DNA of 38,751 bases from an uncultured Coriobacteriaceae bacterium (GTDB lineage Bacteria; Actinomycetota; Coriobacteriia; Coriobacteriales; Atopobiaceae), in assembly GCA_902795065.1 (NCBI GenBank), contig CADBJR010000009.1, positions 1-38,751 on the forward strand. The letters run 5' to 3'. How positions within the stretch are numbered: position 1 is the first letter of the stretch; each line of letters begins with the position of its first letter. This document shows, in pieces, positions 30,926 to 38,658 of this stretch. The notes under the pieces are model-generated. The model ran no database searches. It was given only the letters and a program-made list of their open reading frames with translations, and was not told the DNA's origin. The position numbers and the translations under genes are program-made.

Positions 30926-31786
30926 ATGGCTTCAAACAAGAAACCCGCCGCCAAGAAGGGCATCGGCGCTGCCGCGCTGCTCGCCGTGGGTGCGATCTGC
31001 CTGGTCGCAGGTCTGCTCGTCGGCAAGTTCGTCATCGGCGCGCCCACCGCGCACAACCCGCTGAACAAGGTCACCCTGACCGCGGGCGAGCTCGACACCG
31101 TGGTCGGCACCTACACCTACGCGGGCGAGACCCACGAGATCACGGCCCGCGCCGTCATCGAGGATTCGTCTTCGCTCGCTACCGCAGCGAAAGAGGACGG
31201 CACCTACGACGTGCCCACGGCCGATGCGATCCTGGGCTTCGCGCGCAACTCCATCATCATGCGCGAGGCGGAGTCCCGCGGCATCACGGTCACCGACGAG
31301 GACGTCGCAGCGTACGCGCGCGAGGTTCTCGGCACCGATGATTACGCCACCATTGCCGCCACCTACGGCCTGACCGAGGAGGTCGCCAAGCGCATGCTCT
31401 CCGAGTCCGCCGTGATGAAGAAGCTCCGCGACCAGGTCATCTCCGATTCCGGCGTGGGCGAGGCCCCCGTGCCGCCGACCCAGCCCGAGGACGGCAACCA
31501 CGACGCCACCTCGAAGGAGTGGGCCGACTACGTGATCGCACTGCTCGGCGACGAGTGGGATGCCGCGAACAACACGTGGGCCCGCACTGACGGCACCTAT
31601 TACGCCACGCTGCAGACCTACCCGATCTCCAACGAGTCCGCCAGCTACGAGGCGGCCGAGCAGGCGTACTACATCGCCTACACGGCCTACACCGCCGAGT
31701 CGAACAACGCCGCCCAGGAGTGGACCAACTTCGTGAACGGCCTGCTCGGGAGCGCCTCGATCGAGATCGCGACGCTGTACGCGTAA
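30926..31786 (+). CDS. Membrane-anchored SurA-N-like protein
   Basis: The 286-residue protein has a Lys-rich N-terminus and one transmembrane helix (about 14-38, AALLAVGAICLVAGLLVGKFV), with the rest outside the membrane. Residues about 95-175 resemble the N-terminal helical domain of SurA/PrsA-type chaperones (AILGFARNSIIMREAESRGITVTDEDVAAYAREVLG, EVAKRMLSESAVMKKLRDQVI). No peptidyl-prolyl isomerase domain follows. Instead there is a Tyr/Ala/Thr-rich end. It may act as an extracytoplasmic chaperone. The start has AGAGAGGA 5 bases upstream. It is probably transcribed with the preceding gene. Confidence 0.72.
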   Translation: MASNKKPAAKKGIGAAALLAVGAICLVAGLLVGKFVIGAPTAHNPLNKVTLTAGELDTVVGTYTYAGETHEITARAVIEDSSSLATAAKEDGTYDVPTADAILGFARNSIIMREAESRGITVTDEDVAAYAREVLGTDDYATIAATYGLTEEVAKRMLSESAVMKKLRDQVISDSGVGEAPVPPTQPEDGNHDATSKEWADYVIALLGDEWDAANNTWARTDGTYYATLQTYPISNESASYEAAEQAYYIAYTAYTAESNNAAQEWTNFVNGLLGSASIEIATLYA

Positions 31787-31804
31787 GCGCGCGGGCGGGC
31801 TGCC

Positions 31805-32311
31805 ATGAGGATCGCCATCAGCGCCTGCCTGCTCGGAATCCCTGCACGCTATGACGGTGGGACGAAACCCTGTCCCGCCGTCATTTCTTTAGCGGAGGAG
31901 CCCGGCGTGGAGGTCGTGGCCGTGTGCCCCGAGACCGCGGCGGGCCTGCCCGTGCCGCGTCCGCCCGCGGAGCACCGCGACGGGCGCGTCGTGTTCGCGG
32001 ACGGCGGAGACGCGACGGAGGCCTTCGAGCGGGGGAGCGCGGCGTGCCTCGAGGAGGTGCTCGCGGCGGGCGTCGACTTCGCGGTGCTCAAGGCCAAGAG
32101 CCCCTCGTGCGGGGCGGGTAGGATCCATGACGGCACGTTCACGGGCGGACTCGTGGACGGTTGGGGCACGTTCGCGGCACTCGTGCGCGACGCGGGCATC
32201 CCCGTGCTTTCCGAGGAGGACGTGGAGCGCACGGTCGCGTCCGCGCGGCGTGGGGAATCTTGCGATGAATCGATTCTGGCGCTTGTTTGCAGGGCGTTGG
32301 GTCTGCTATAG
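31805..32311 (+). CDS. DUF523-family protein
   Basis: The 168-residue protein is a stand-alone DUF523 domain, with the family motifs ISACLLGIPARYDGG near the start, VCPETAAGLPVPRPPAE, and LKAKSPSCGAGRIHDGTF in the middle. The conserved Cys residues in CLLG and SPSCG suggest a metal or cluster site; the biochemical role is not established. It starts 18 bases after the SurA-like gene with only a weak ribosome site. The promoter of the tRNA gene overlaps its last codons. Confidence 0.88.
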   Translation: MRIAISACLLGIPARYDGGTKPCPAVISLAEEPGVEVVAVCPETAAGLPVPRPPAEHRDGRVVFADGGDATEAFERGSAACLEEVLAAGVDFAVLKAKSPSCGAGRIHDGTFTGGLVDGWGTFAALVRDAGIPVLSEEDVERTVASARRGESCDESILALVCRALGLL

Positions 32312-32312
32312 T
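32283..32312 (+). promoter_or_regulatory. Promoter of tRNA-Thr
   Basis: TTGTTT (32283-32288) and TATAGT (32307-32312) are spaced 18 bases, with a TG extension before the -10. It lies inside the end of the DUF523 gene, whose stop codon overlaps the -10 box, about 10 bases before the tRNA. Confidence 0.55.
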
Positions 32313-32322
32313 TAGTTGCCGC

Positions 32323-32398
32323 GCCGGAATAGCTCAGTTGGTAGAGCGACGCACTCGTAATGCGTAGGTCTCGGGTTCGAGTCCCGATCCCGGCTCCA
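32323..32398 (+). tRNA. tRNA-Thr (anticodon CGU)
   Basis: The 76-nt cloverleaf has D stem GCTC/GAGC, anticodon stem ACGCA/TGCGT with loop CTCGTAA (anticodon CGU, reads ACG), T stem TCGGG/CCCGA with loop TTCGAGT, and an encoded CCA. The 7-bp acceptor stem has one mismatch, A6 with C67. The gene is followed by a terminator. Confidence 0.95.
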
Positions 32399-32409
32399 TT
32401 GTTTCCGCT

Positions 32410-32439
32410 GGTCAGAGGCCTAGTGCCTCTGGCCTTTTT
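32410..32439 (+). terminator. Rho-independent terminator of tRNA-Thr
   Basis: GGTCAGAGGC (32410-32419) pairs with GCCTCTGGCC (32425-32434), 10 bp with one G-U, over loop CTAGT. TTTTT follows at 32435-32439. It is a strong, complete terminator just after the tRNA. Confidence 0.9.
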
Positions 32440-32478
32440 GCTTTGCTCGCAACGTGCCTGTTGTCGGTCAGGGATCGC

Positions 32479-32895
32479 CTAGACCGTATGCTCCGATTTC
32501 TGGCCGCACTTGGGGCAGGTCGCCCGCAGCTTTCCCTTGCCCTTGGGCAGCGCGAACTCCGCGTGGCAGTATGGGCAGCGCACGTACGCCTTGGTGCTGC
32601 GGTTCTCCCACTTGGACTTCTGCCTGTGGAAGAACGAGCGCGGCTTTGCGACGAGCGCGAGGAACGAGTCGTTCTCGCGTCGTCTCGATGCGATGTCCCT
32701 GGAGAGCACGCGAACCATGGATACCACGATGAGCACGGTTGCCGCTATCGAGAGCCATGGCCAACCGCCGATCGAGGCTATGATCGAGCAGACGATGGCG
32801 AGCGAGGCGATCGCCATGCCCAGATGGTCGCAACCGTACCGGCCGTTCATGAAGCGCGAAAGACCCTCGCGCAGCTTGCTGAAGAACCCCTGCAT
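32479..32895 (-). CDS. Small zinc-ribbon membrane protein
   Basis: The 138-residue protein has two adjacent transmembrane helices (about 26-44 and 47-66). A basic cytoplasmic region and a C-terminal zinc ribbon (CPYC...CPKC, about 108-130) follow. The start at 32895 is chosen because AGGAAAAGGG lies about 10 bases upstream on the minus strand; the longer frame to 33045 lacks a site. It faces the tRNA gene convergently. Function is unknown. Similar two-helix zinc-ribbon proteins are common in Actinobacteria. Confidence 0.7.
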   Translation of the reverse strand: MQGFFSKLREGLSRFMNGRYGCDHLGMAIASLAIVCSIIASIGGWPWLSIAATVLIVVSMVRVLSRDIASRRRENDSFLALVAKPRSFFHRQKSKWENRSTKAYVRCPYCHAEFALPKGKGKLRATCPKCGQKSEHTV

Positions 32896-33169
32896 ATGCG
32901 GACACCCTTTTCCTATGCTGCCTGTCCAAGTTTTGCACCAAGGATATGTACCCGCAAGTCTGGCGGGAAAACACAGCGCGACCGATTCTGACACAATCGC
33001 GACAATCTGCAGCAAGAGTCGACAAAGAGACAGGTCATTCGTCAACTTCTGCGCCGGCGGCAGAGAATCTCAAATAATCTCTGCTATGTTGAGACGGATG
33101 CCCCGCTTCTGCGAATCAATGGATGAAGGGACAGAAACCCCAAGGTCAAAGAAGATAGAGGAAACGACC

Positions 33170-33451
33170 ATGGCAGAGAACATCAACGTCAACGAGCTCC
33201 TCGAGGCGGCAAAGCAGTACGGGATCGAGCTCACCGAGGATCAGCTCGACGGCATCGCTGGCGGCGAAATCCTACCTGACAACGCGGTCGGACTCTTCAC
33301 CACCGCCCACAACGAGATTCGCGGGAAGATCATGGAGATCAAGAACGCGAAAGATTCGGGCATCTCGTTCGAGGATTTCATCGCGGGCAGCTACGGCCAG
33401 GCTTCCGACGATCTGATCAAGGTCCTCAAGTTCGTCTGGCAGGCCTCCTAG
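33170..33451 (+). CDS. Small protein with double-glycine (RiPP/bacteriocin-type) leader
   Basis: The 93-residue protein begins with NINVNELLEAAKQYGIELTEDQLDGIAGG, an amphipathic leader ending in a double-glycine site (Gly31-Gly32). Such leaders, including Nif11-like ones, are cut by ABC-transporter peptidases. The predicted 61-residue core lacks Cys and is only mildly hydrophobic, so it would be an unmodified class II-type peptide or one modified at other residues. No transporter, immunity or modifying gene is in the window. GAGGAA lies 6 bases before ATG 33170. A terminator follows, so it is monocistronic. An upstream dyad (33061-33066 with 33078-33083) precedes a TGCTATGTT -10-like box. Confidence 0.7.
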   Translation: MAENINVNELLEAAKQYGIELTEDQLDGIAGGEILPDNAVGLFTTAHNEIRGKIMEIKNAKDSGISFEDFIAGSYGQASDDLIKVLKFVWQAS

Positions 33452-33481
33452 CACGCGACCAGACAGCCGGCGAAGTGTCCG

Positions 33482-33514
33482 GGCCGCGGTGGATTCGATT
33501 CACCGCGGCCTTCT
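33482..33514 (+). terminator. Terminator after the leader-peptide gene
   Basis: GGCCGCGGTG (33482-33491) pairs perfectly with 33501-33510 over a 9-base loop, followed by TTCT. It lies about 30 bases after the stop. The U-run is short, but the stem is strong. Confidence 0.75.
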
Positions 33515-33552
33515 CATGTAGGTGGCAAACGCGGCCCGTCTGTTCGTCAGCT

Positions 33553-34125
33553 TCAGATCTGATCCATGCACGAGATGACCAGCGCGTACCACTCGTCGAC
33601 GTTCACTTGGTTGTACCGCTTTGCGACCTCGTAGGTGACCTCGCCGCCGTAGTCCTCGGAGAAGCCCTGCGTGAAGCCCCAGATGGCGGACTCCCAGTCG
33701 GGCCAGGATACATCGCCCCAGCCCCAGGCGTTGCACGGGAGGAAGCAGTTCTCGCCCGAACCGCTCTCGATGCGGGCGATGGCGGGTGCGATCCTGGGGT
33801 CGACGCCGTAGTCGTAGGCGGCGTAGGCGAACGTCGTGCCGTAGCCCTCCAGCGGGTAGCCGGCGTTGAACGCGTCGATGCGCGCGCCCCACGCCTCCGC
33901 GTACTCCCGACGCTTGCGGCCCTCCTCGCTCTCGGGCTCGACGACCAGCGGCACGTCGCGCGCCTCCGACGAGACGCCCGTCCCGTCGCCCGAGCAGCGC
34001 GGCAGGACGATGGAGAACGCTGCCAGCACGGCGACGACTGCCAACGCGATGATGCCGATGCGGCGCTCGTCCATGGTTGACGAGCGCTTCAGGTCATCTC
34101 GGGGGGTGCTGCGCCGCTTGGCCAT
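33553..34125 (-). CDS. Membrane-anchored lysozyme-like protein
   Basis: The 190-residue protein has a basic N-terminus, a transmembrane or signal-anchor helix (about 23-41) and an acidic linker. The extracellular domain reads YGVDPRIAPAIARIESGSGENCF, then NAWGWGDVSWPDWESAIWGFTQGF. The layout matches lytic-transglycosylase/lysozyme folds, with E120 as the probable catalytic residue. It would act on peptidoglycan. The start at 34125 is preceded by a weak GACGGG; ATG 34074 is an alternative that keeps the helix. It follows the ATP-grasp gene by 8 bases and is probably co-transcribed with it. Confidence 0.75.
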   Translation of the reverse strand: MAKRRSTPRDDLKRSSTMDERRIGIIALAVVAVLAAFSIVLPRCSGDGTGVSSEARDVPLVVEPESEEGRKRREYAEAWGARIDAFNAGYPLEGYGTTFAYAAYDYGVDPRIAPAIARIESGSGENCFLPCNAWGWGDVSWPDWESAIWGFTQGFSEDYGGEVTYEVAKRYNQVNVDEWYALVISCMDQI

Positions 34126-34133
34126 ATGCCCGT

Positions 34134-34850
34134 CTACTTGATGCCCGCCAGCTCGTCCTCGACGCCGATCATCTGCGCCCAGCGTGCCGCGAGGAGCAGT
34201 GCGTAGCCGCGCGCGTCCATGCCGCAGGGGTCGAGGCACCAGCCGTCGCGTGTGGTGTACATCTGGGTGCGTCCATCCGCGGTGACGCCGAAATCGAGCG
34301 CGCCGCCTGCGGGTGCGCTGGTCCACGCCGCCCCGGCCTCGTGGATGAGGGCGAAGTCGGGAAGTACCTTGGGGTCGCCCTCGCAGACGTCGATCGAGAT
34401 GACCTTGCCGTAGCGCACGAAGCAGCGCCACGTGGACGCGAAGCGCTCGATATCGCTCATCCACACATCGCCCTTGATGCCGTTGAGCTTGAGGTCGATC
34501 ATGCCGCGGGCTGCGACGGAGGTGAAGGGCACGCCCTTGGCGGGGCGGATGAATGCCGGCAGGTCCGCCTCGGTGATCGTGGAGGCGTCGACGAGCCGCT
34601 CGCTCTTGCTCATGAAGGGGAGGAGCTCCTCGGGATGCGTGAGGATCTCGTGCTCGGCGCCGATGTCCTCGAGGCGCTTCGTCACGGTGCGCTTCGTCGC
34701 GATCAGGATGTCCTCGCGTCGGATGCCGGCGAGCTCCTCGCCGCTGAAATAGAGGATGGTCTCGACGCCCAGGCCCTTGAAGCCCTCTTCGGAGAGGGAG
34801 TACTGGGCGTTGCGGTAGACGCCCGGGATCGCGTTGATGAAGACCCGCAT
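34134..34850 (-). CDS. ATP-grasp domain protein (DUF4343-like)
   Basis: The 238-residue protein has an ATP-grasp-like fold, with FIRPAKGVPFTSVAARG in the nucleotide-binding part. The later ERFASTWRCFVRYGKVISIDVCEGD and LDFGVTADGRTQMYTTRDGWCLDPCG are in the places usual for the metal and nucleotide ligands of the DUF4343 group. In the last segment the usual Glu-x-Asn (VExND) is not seen (MYTTRDG), so activity is uncertain. GGAGG lies 5 bases before ATG 34850; an upstream in-frame ATG has no site. It is paired with the lysozyme-like gene. The substrate is unknown. Confidence 0.7.
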   Translation of the reverse strand: MRVFINAIPGVYRNAQYSLSEEGFKGLGVETILYFSGEELAGIRREDILIATKRTVTKRLEDIGAEHEILTHPEELLPFMSKSERLVDASTITEADLPAFIRPAKGVPFTSVAARGMIDLKLNGIKGDVWMSDIERFASTWRCFVRYGKVISIDVCEGDPKVLPDFALIHEAGAAWTSAPAGGALDFGVTADGRTQMYTTRDGWCLDPCGMDARGYALLLAARWAQMIGVEDELAGIK

Positions 34851-34958
34851 GGATACCTCCGTTCGCAGGGGACGGGATAAGCATATCATCCGCAGCGCGC
34901 CTCGTGCGGAAGGCCGTTGGCGCCTTTACGTGCCATCACGCCTTCGAGGGGCGTTCAC

Positions 34959-35153
34959 CTACAGGCGGAGCTCCGCGAGCACGGTGGCCGAGACCTCGTC
35001 GGGTGCGAGATCCCAGATCGACATGCGCTGCTTGGGGGTGAGGGATGACGAGGATGCGGGTGCGGCGGGGATGGCCCCCTTCGCCGTGGCCTTGGCATCG
35101 CGCGAGGCCGTTGCAGCGGTTCCCTTGATCGTTGCGAGCTTCGATTCAGCCAT
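34959..35153 (-). CDS. Small Ala/Lys-rich protein, 64 aa
   Basis: This is an unrecognised small protein. The N-terminal half is Ala/Lys/Thr-rich and probably disordered (ASRDAKATAKGAIPAAPASSSS). The C-terminal half is a compact helix region (LTPKQRMSIWDLAPDEVSATVLAELRL). GGGAGA lies upstream of ATG 35153. The longer frame to 35261 is not supported by a site. It stands alone in the gap between the ATP-grasp gene and the divergent 35345 gene. Confidence 0.5.
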   Translation of the reverse strand: MAESKLATIKGTAATASRDAKATAKGAIPAAPASSSSLTPKQRMSIWDLAPDEVSATVLAELRL

Positions 35154-35344
35154 GTCAGTCTCCCGTTCCGCTTCACGAGTCAGACTATACGGCACGTGCT
35201 GGACACGAACGATCGGCCGAAACGGAACCGTTGCAATGGGTTCCGCAAACGGCATGATCATATCCCGAGCGGTACCTCCGCGGCATCGGGCGTCTGTATA
35301 ATTGAATCGATTCCAAACTGCCTGCGTCCGGAGGAAGACCTGCC

Positions 35345-35557
35345 ATGAACACCGTCGTCGACGTGCATCTCGAAGCCGAGGAGATCCATATGCTCGCGAA
35401 CCTGCTCTACGAGGAGTGGGAGAAGTGCTATGAGGAATGGCGCTGGTCGGGCGATGCGCATGCGCGCGAGCATGCGGCGGAGCACGTTGCGGAGGCGCGC
35501 GGCCTCTACGAGAAGATTGTGGGCGTCAAGCTTCCCGACGCTCCGCTCGGTGAGTAG
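35345..35557 (+). CDS. Small helical protein, 70 aa
   Basis: This unrecognised soluble protein is almost wholly helical, with many Glu, Trp and His (LLYEEWEKCYEEWRWSGDAHAREHAAEHVAEARGLYEKI). GGAGGAAG lies about 8 bases before the ATG. A TATAATTGAA string near 35296 may be its -10 box. The next gene starts 9 bases after its stop, so it is probably transcribed with the HAD phosphatase. The clustered His residues could bind metal, but nothing shows this. Confidence 0.65.
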   Translation: MNTVVDVHLEAEEIHMLANLLYEEWEKCYEEWRWSGDAHAREHAAEHVAEARGLYEKIVGVKLPDAPLGE

Positions 35558-35565
35558 GGGGCGGC

Positions 35566-36195
35566 ATGCTCGCGAAACCCGCAGCGCCCAAGGCGGCGCT
35601 CTTCGACTTCGACGGCACGATCGCTGAGACCGAGGCGCTGAGCATGTCGCTTGTGGCCAAGGTGTTCCGCTCGTACGGCATCGAGCCCGCGAAGGGGGAG
35701 CTCGACGGCATGGTGGGAAACGACGACGCCGTCACCGTGCCGCCCATCTTGGCGCGGGCCACAAAGCCCGTCACCTTCGACGATTACCTGCGCGATCTGG
35801 ACGATTGCCGCGAGACGTACTACCATGCGGCGCTCGTGCCCTTCGACGGAGTGGTGGCGTTCATCGAGGGGCTGCGGGAACGCGGGATCGCGTGCGCTAT
35901 CGCGTCGTCCACCTCGGCGTTCAACGTGGTCATGGCGCTTGACCGCCTGGGTATGGTGCATCTGTTCGACGCCATCGTCTGCGGCGACATGGTCGGGCAC
36001 CTCAAGCCCGAACCTGACGTCTACCTGCGCGCGCTCGAGGTGCTCGGCGTCGAGGCGGGGGAGTGCATCGCCTACGAGGATTCGCCTTCCGGCATCGCGG
36101 CCGCGCATGCTGCCGGCATCTACACCGTCGCGTTCACGGGCAGCGTCGTCGTGCAGGACCGATCCTCTGCCGACGAGACCATCGACCGCTGGTAA
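35566..36195 (+). CDS. HAD-family phosphatase, beta-phosphoglucomutase-like
   Basis: The 209-residue haloacid-dehalogenase-type enzyme has DFDGT with nucleophile Asp14 and acid/base Asp16, a helical cap (about 25-85), the Ser/Thr motif CAIASSTSAFN, the Lys in GHLKPEPDVYL, and the final Asp motif AYEDSPSGIAAA. This is the sugar-phosphate phosphatase/phosphoglucomutase subgroup; the substrate cannot be read from sequence. GGGGG lies upstream of the ATG. It converges with the threonine aldolase gene, and a large inverted repeat separates the two. Confidence 0.88.
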   Translation: MLAKPAAPKAALFDFDGTIAETEALSMSLVAKVFRSYGIEPAKGELDGMVGNDDAVTVPPILARATKPVTFDDYLRDLDDCRETYYHAALVPFDGVVAFIEGLRERGIACAIASSTSAFNVVMALDRLGMVHLFDAIVCGDMVGHLKPEPDVYLRALEVLGVEAGECIAYEDSPSGIAAAHAAGIYTVAFTGSVVVQDRSSADETIDRW

Positions 36196-36203
36196 TCGCA
36201 CAG

Positions 36204-36313
36204 GGGGACAGGTTGTTCGTTCCCTTTTGGCACAGGGTGACAGGTTGTTTGTGCCGTTTTGGGCACAAACAACCTGTCACCCTGTGCCAAAAGGGAACGA
36301 ACAACCTGTCCCC
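36204..36313. repeat. Perfect 52-bp inverted repeat between convergent genes
   Basis: The arms at 36204-36255 and 36262-36313 are exact reverse complements over 52 bases, with a 6-base loop GTTTTG. Each arm holds two tandem versions of a GACAGGTTGTT unit (GGGGACAGGTTGTTCGT and GGTGACAGGTTGTTTGT), so the whole is four REP-like units, two in each direction. It lies 8 bases after the HAD stop and touches the aldolase stop codon. It can act as a two-way terminator, and its form recalls REP sequences mobilised by RAYT transposases. Confidence 0.9.
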
Positions 36314-37362
36314 TAGAGCGTGGCGGCGAAGGCGAGAAGCTCGTCGACGTCGGCGGGTTTCGTCGCCCATGAGCATACGAAACGCGTGAGCGCGCGTCCG
36401 TCGGGCAGATACTCGAAGATCTCGCAGCCCGCAGTCTCGGCGAACGCAGCCGCGACCTTTGGCTCGAAGAGGAAGAACTGCTGGTTGGACGGCGCATCTC
36501 CCGCCGGCTCGAAACCCAGCTCGACCAGCCCCGCACGCAGCTTGAACGCGCATTCGTTGGCCCCGCGCGCGAGCTTCCAGTAGAGCACCTCGCCGTCGGC
36601 CTCGGGCACGAACGCGCGCGCGAACTGCACGCCCAAGAGGCGCCCCTTCGCCATGAGCCCGCCGCGCTCCTTCACGAGATACCCGAACGCCTCCTTGAGG
36701 GCGGGGTCGGCGATGACCATGGCCTCGCCGAAGAGCATGCCGTTCTTCGTGCCGCCGATGTAGAACGCGCTCGCGCGTGCGGCGATGTGCTCCAGCGTGA
36801 GGCCGTCGGCTGCGGGGGAGGTGAGGGCGCTGCCGAGGCGCGCGCCGTCGAGGAACACCTTGAGGCCGCGGCTCTCGGCCCAATCGCAGATCGCATCGAA
36901 GCGCGCGCGGCTCCACACGCCGCCGAGCTCGGTGGTGTTGGAGATGTAGATCGCCGCGGGTCGTGTCATGTGGCGGCCGGTGCCCGTCTGGAACGTGAAG
37001 ACCCGCTCGGCCTCCTCGACCGAGAGGAACCCGTCGGCATCGCGCGTGGGCAGCACGGTGCGCCCGCAGGCGGCGATCGCGCCGGTCTCGTGCACGTTGA
37101 TGTGGCCGTCGCGCGTGCAGATGACGCCCTCCCAGTCGCGGAGCATCCCCGTGACGCCTACGATGTTGGCGCTCGTCCCGCCGATGCAGAACTCGACGTC
37201 CACGTCGTCGCGCCCGCACGCCGCGCGGATGAGCTCCCGCGCCCGCTCGCAGTAGGGGTCGCCCTCGGTGTAGCCCACGTGCTGCTCGGCGTTGGTCGAG
37301 ACGAGCGCCTCGAGGATCTCGGGCGCGGCGCCCTCGGAATAGTCGTTGCGGAACATGCGCAT
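36313..37362 (-). CDS. ltaE: Low-specificity threonine aldolase
   Basis: The 349-residue PLP enzyme of the beta-eliminating lyase group probably splits L-threonine/allo-threonine to glycine and acetaldehyde. Landmarks are the RNDYSEGAAPEILEAL start, the VGYTEGDPYCERARELI segment, FCIGGTSANIVGV, GHINVHETGAI, FLDGARLGSAL, and the PLP-binding Lys in FYIGGTKNGMLFGEA (about residue 205). The start is set by AAAGGAG 5 bases before ATG 37362; two upstream ATGs have no site. It diverges from the aminotransferase gene. Confidence 0.88.
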   Translation of the reverse strand: MRMFRNDYSEGAAPEILEALVSTNAEQHVGYTEGDPYCERARELIRAACGRDDVDVEFCIGGTSANIVGVTGMLRDWEGVICTRDGHINVHETGAIAACGRTVLPTRDADGFLSVEEAERVFTFQTGTGRHMTRPAAIYISNTTELGGVWSRARFDAICDWAESRGLKVFLDGARLGSALTSPAADGLTLEHIAARASAFYIGGTKNGMLFGEAMVIADPALKEAFGYLVKERGGLMAKGRLLGVQFARAFVPEADGEVLYWKLARGANECAFKLRAGLVELGFEPAGDAPSNQQFFLFEPKVAAAFAETAGCEIFEYLPDGRALTRFVCSWATKPADVDELLAFAATL

Positions 37363-37489
37363 GGGGAGCTCCTTTAGCCGCTTTTCCATTTCGTCCCCAT
37401 TGTAAATGCTCGGCAACAGCCGCGGCGACCTGCGCGCGGAGCGTTATCTTAGTATTCATCGATTCGTTCCGCGTCGAGGGAGATCCATC

Positions 37490-38524
37490 ATGGAGAAGAA
37501 GGACATCGACTGGGGCAGCCTGACGTTTGCCTACACCAAGACCGATTACAGCTACGCCTGCAACTACAAGGACGGCGCCTGGGGCGAGGACATCCTCACG
37601 CCCGACCACACCATCGTCATGAGCGAGTGCGCGGGCATCTTCCACTACTGCCAGGAGGTCTTCGAGGGTCTCAAGGCCTACACCACCAAGGACGGCCGCA
37701 TCGTCTGCTTCCGCCCGGACATGAACGCCCAGCGCATGTACGACTCCGCCCAGCGCATCTGCATGCCGCCGTTCCCCGTCGACCGCTTCATCAATGCGGT
37801 CGAGATGGTCGTCAAGGCCAACCTCGCGTGGGTTCCTCCCTTCGGCAGCGGCGCCACGCTCTACATCCGTCCGTTCATGATCGCCACCGGCGACGTCATC
37901 GGCGTTAAGCCCGCGACCGAGTACCAGTTCCGCATCCTCGTCACGCCCGTCGGCCCGTACTACAAGGGCGGCGTCCAGCCCGTGGCGCTCAAGGTCTCCG
38001 CGTTCGACCGCGCCGCACCCCACGGCACCGGCAACATCAAGGCCGGCCTCAACTACGCCATGTCGCTCTATCCGAGCGTCGAGGCCCACGCCGAGGGCTT
38101 CGCCGACAACATGTTCCTCGACAGCCAGACCCGCACCTACGTTGAGGAGTCCGGCGGCGCCAACTTCCTGTTCGTCACCGCTGACGGCGGCCTCGTGGTC
38201 CCGCAGTCCTTCACCGACTCCATCCTCCCGTCGATCACCCGCCGCTCGCTCGTGACCGTCGCCGAGGACATCCTCGGCCTCAAGGTCGAGCAGCGCCCGG
38301 TGCGCTTCGACGAGATCGACCAGTTCGTCGAGTGCGGCATGTGCGGCACCGCCGCCGTCATCAGCCCCGTGGGCAAGGTCGTCGACCTCGAGGGCAACGA
38401 GCATGTCTTCGGCGCCGGCATGGAGCATGTCGGCCCCGTCCTGGCCAAGCTCCGCGCCACCCTCACCGGCATCCAGGCCGGTGAGATCGAGGATCCCGAG
38501 GGCTGGGTCCACGAGATCGCCTAG
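37490..38524 (+). CDS. ilvE: Branched-chain amino acid aminotransferase
   Basis: The 344-residue fold-type IV PLP aminotransferase performs the last step of Leu/Ile/Val synthesis. Seen are the long-form BCAT start (IDWGSLTFAYTKTDYSY), HYCQEVFEGLKAY, RPDMNAQRM, LYIRPFMIATG, the PLP Lys in HGTGNIKAGLNYA (about residue 184), and YVEESGGANFLFV with the conserved Glu. Length is normal for this type. GAGGGAGA lies upstream of the ATG and a strong terminator follows, so it is monocistronic. TTATCT at 37444 may be its -10 box. Confidence 0.95.
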   Translation: MEKKDIDWGSLTFAYTKTDYSYACNYKDGAWGEDILTPDHTIVMSECAGIFHYCQEVFEGLKAYTTKDGRIVCFRPDMNAQRMYDSAQRICMPPFPVDRFINAVEMVVKANLAWVPPFGSGATLYIRPFMIATGDVIGVKPATEYQFRILVTPVGPYYKGGVQPVALKVSAFDRAAPHGTGNIKAGLNYAMSLYPSVEAHAEGFADNMFLDSQTRTYVEESGGANFLFVTADGGLVVPQSFTDSILPSITRRSLVTVAEDILGLKVEQRPVRFDEIDQFVECGMCGTAAVISPVGKVVDLEGNEHVFGAGMEHVGPVLAKLRATLTGIQAGEIEDPEGWVHEIA

Positions 38525-38547
38525 CTTCTGAGCCATCGCCAAACGCT

Positions 38548-38584
38548 GCCCCCGCCCTCCATCGGAAGGCGGGGGCTCTTTTTG
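38548..38584 (+). terminator. Rho-independent terminator of ilvE
   Basis: GCCCCCGCC (38548-38556) pairs with GGCGGGGGC (38568-38576) over an 11-base loop; TCTTTTT follows. It is a strong terminator 24 bases after the stop. Confidence 0.9.
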
Positions 38585-38658
38585 GCGTCGATTCCGTCTA
38601 CCATCGTCCTCTTGCGCGGAAATCAACGTCCGAGTGGCAAAAAACGGGAGTTGGGGGG

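Noticed and set aside
36134-38626. 830-aa minus-strand open frame over ltaE and ilvE
   Set aside because: It runs across two real genes and the 52-bp inverted repeat, in the wrong frame for ltaE, and has no recognisable domain.
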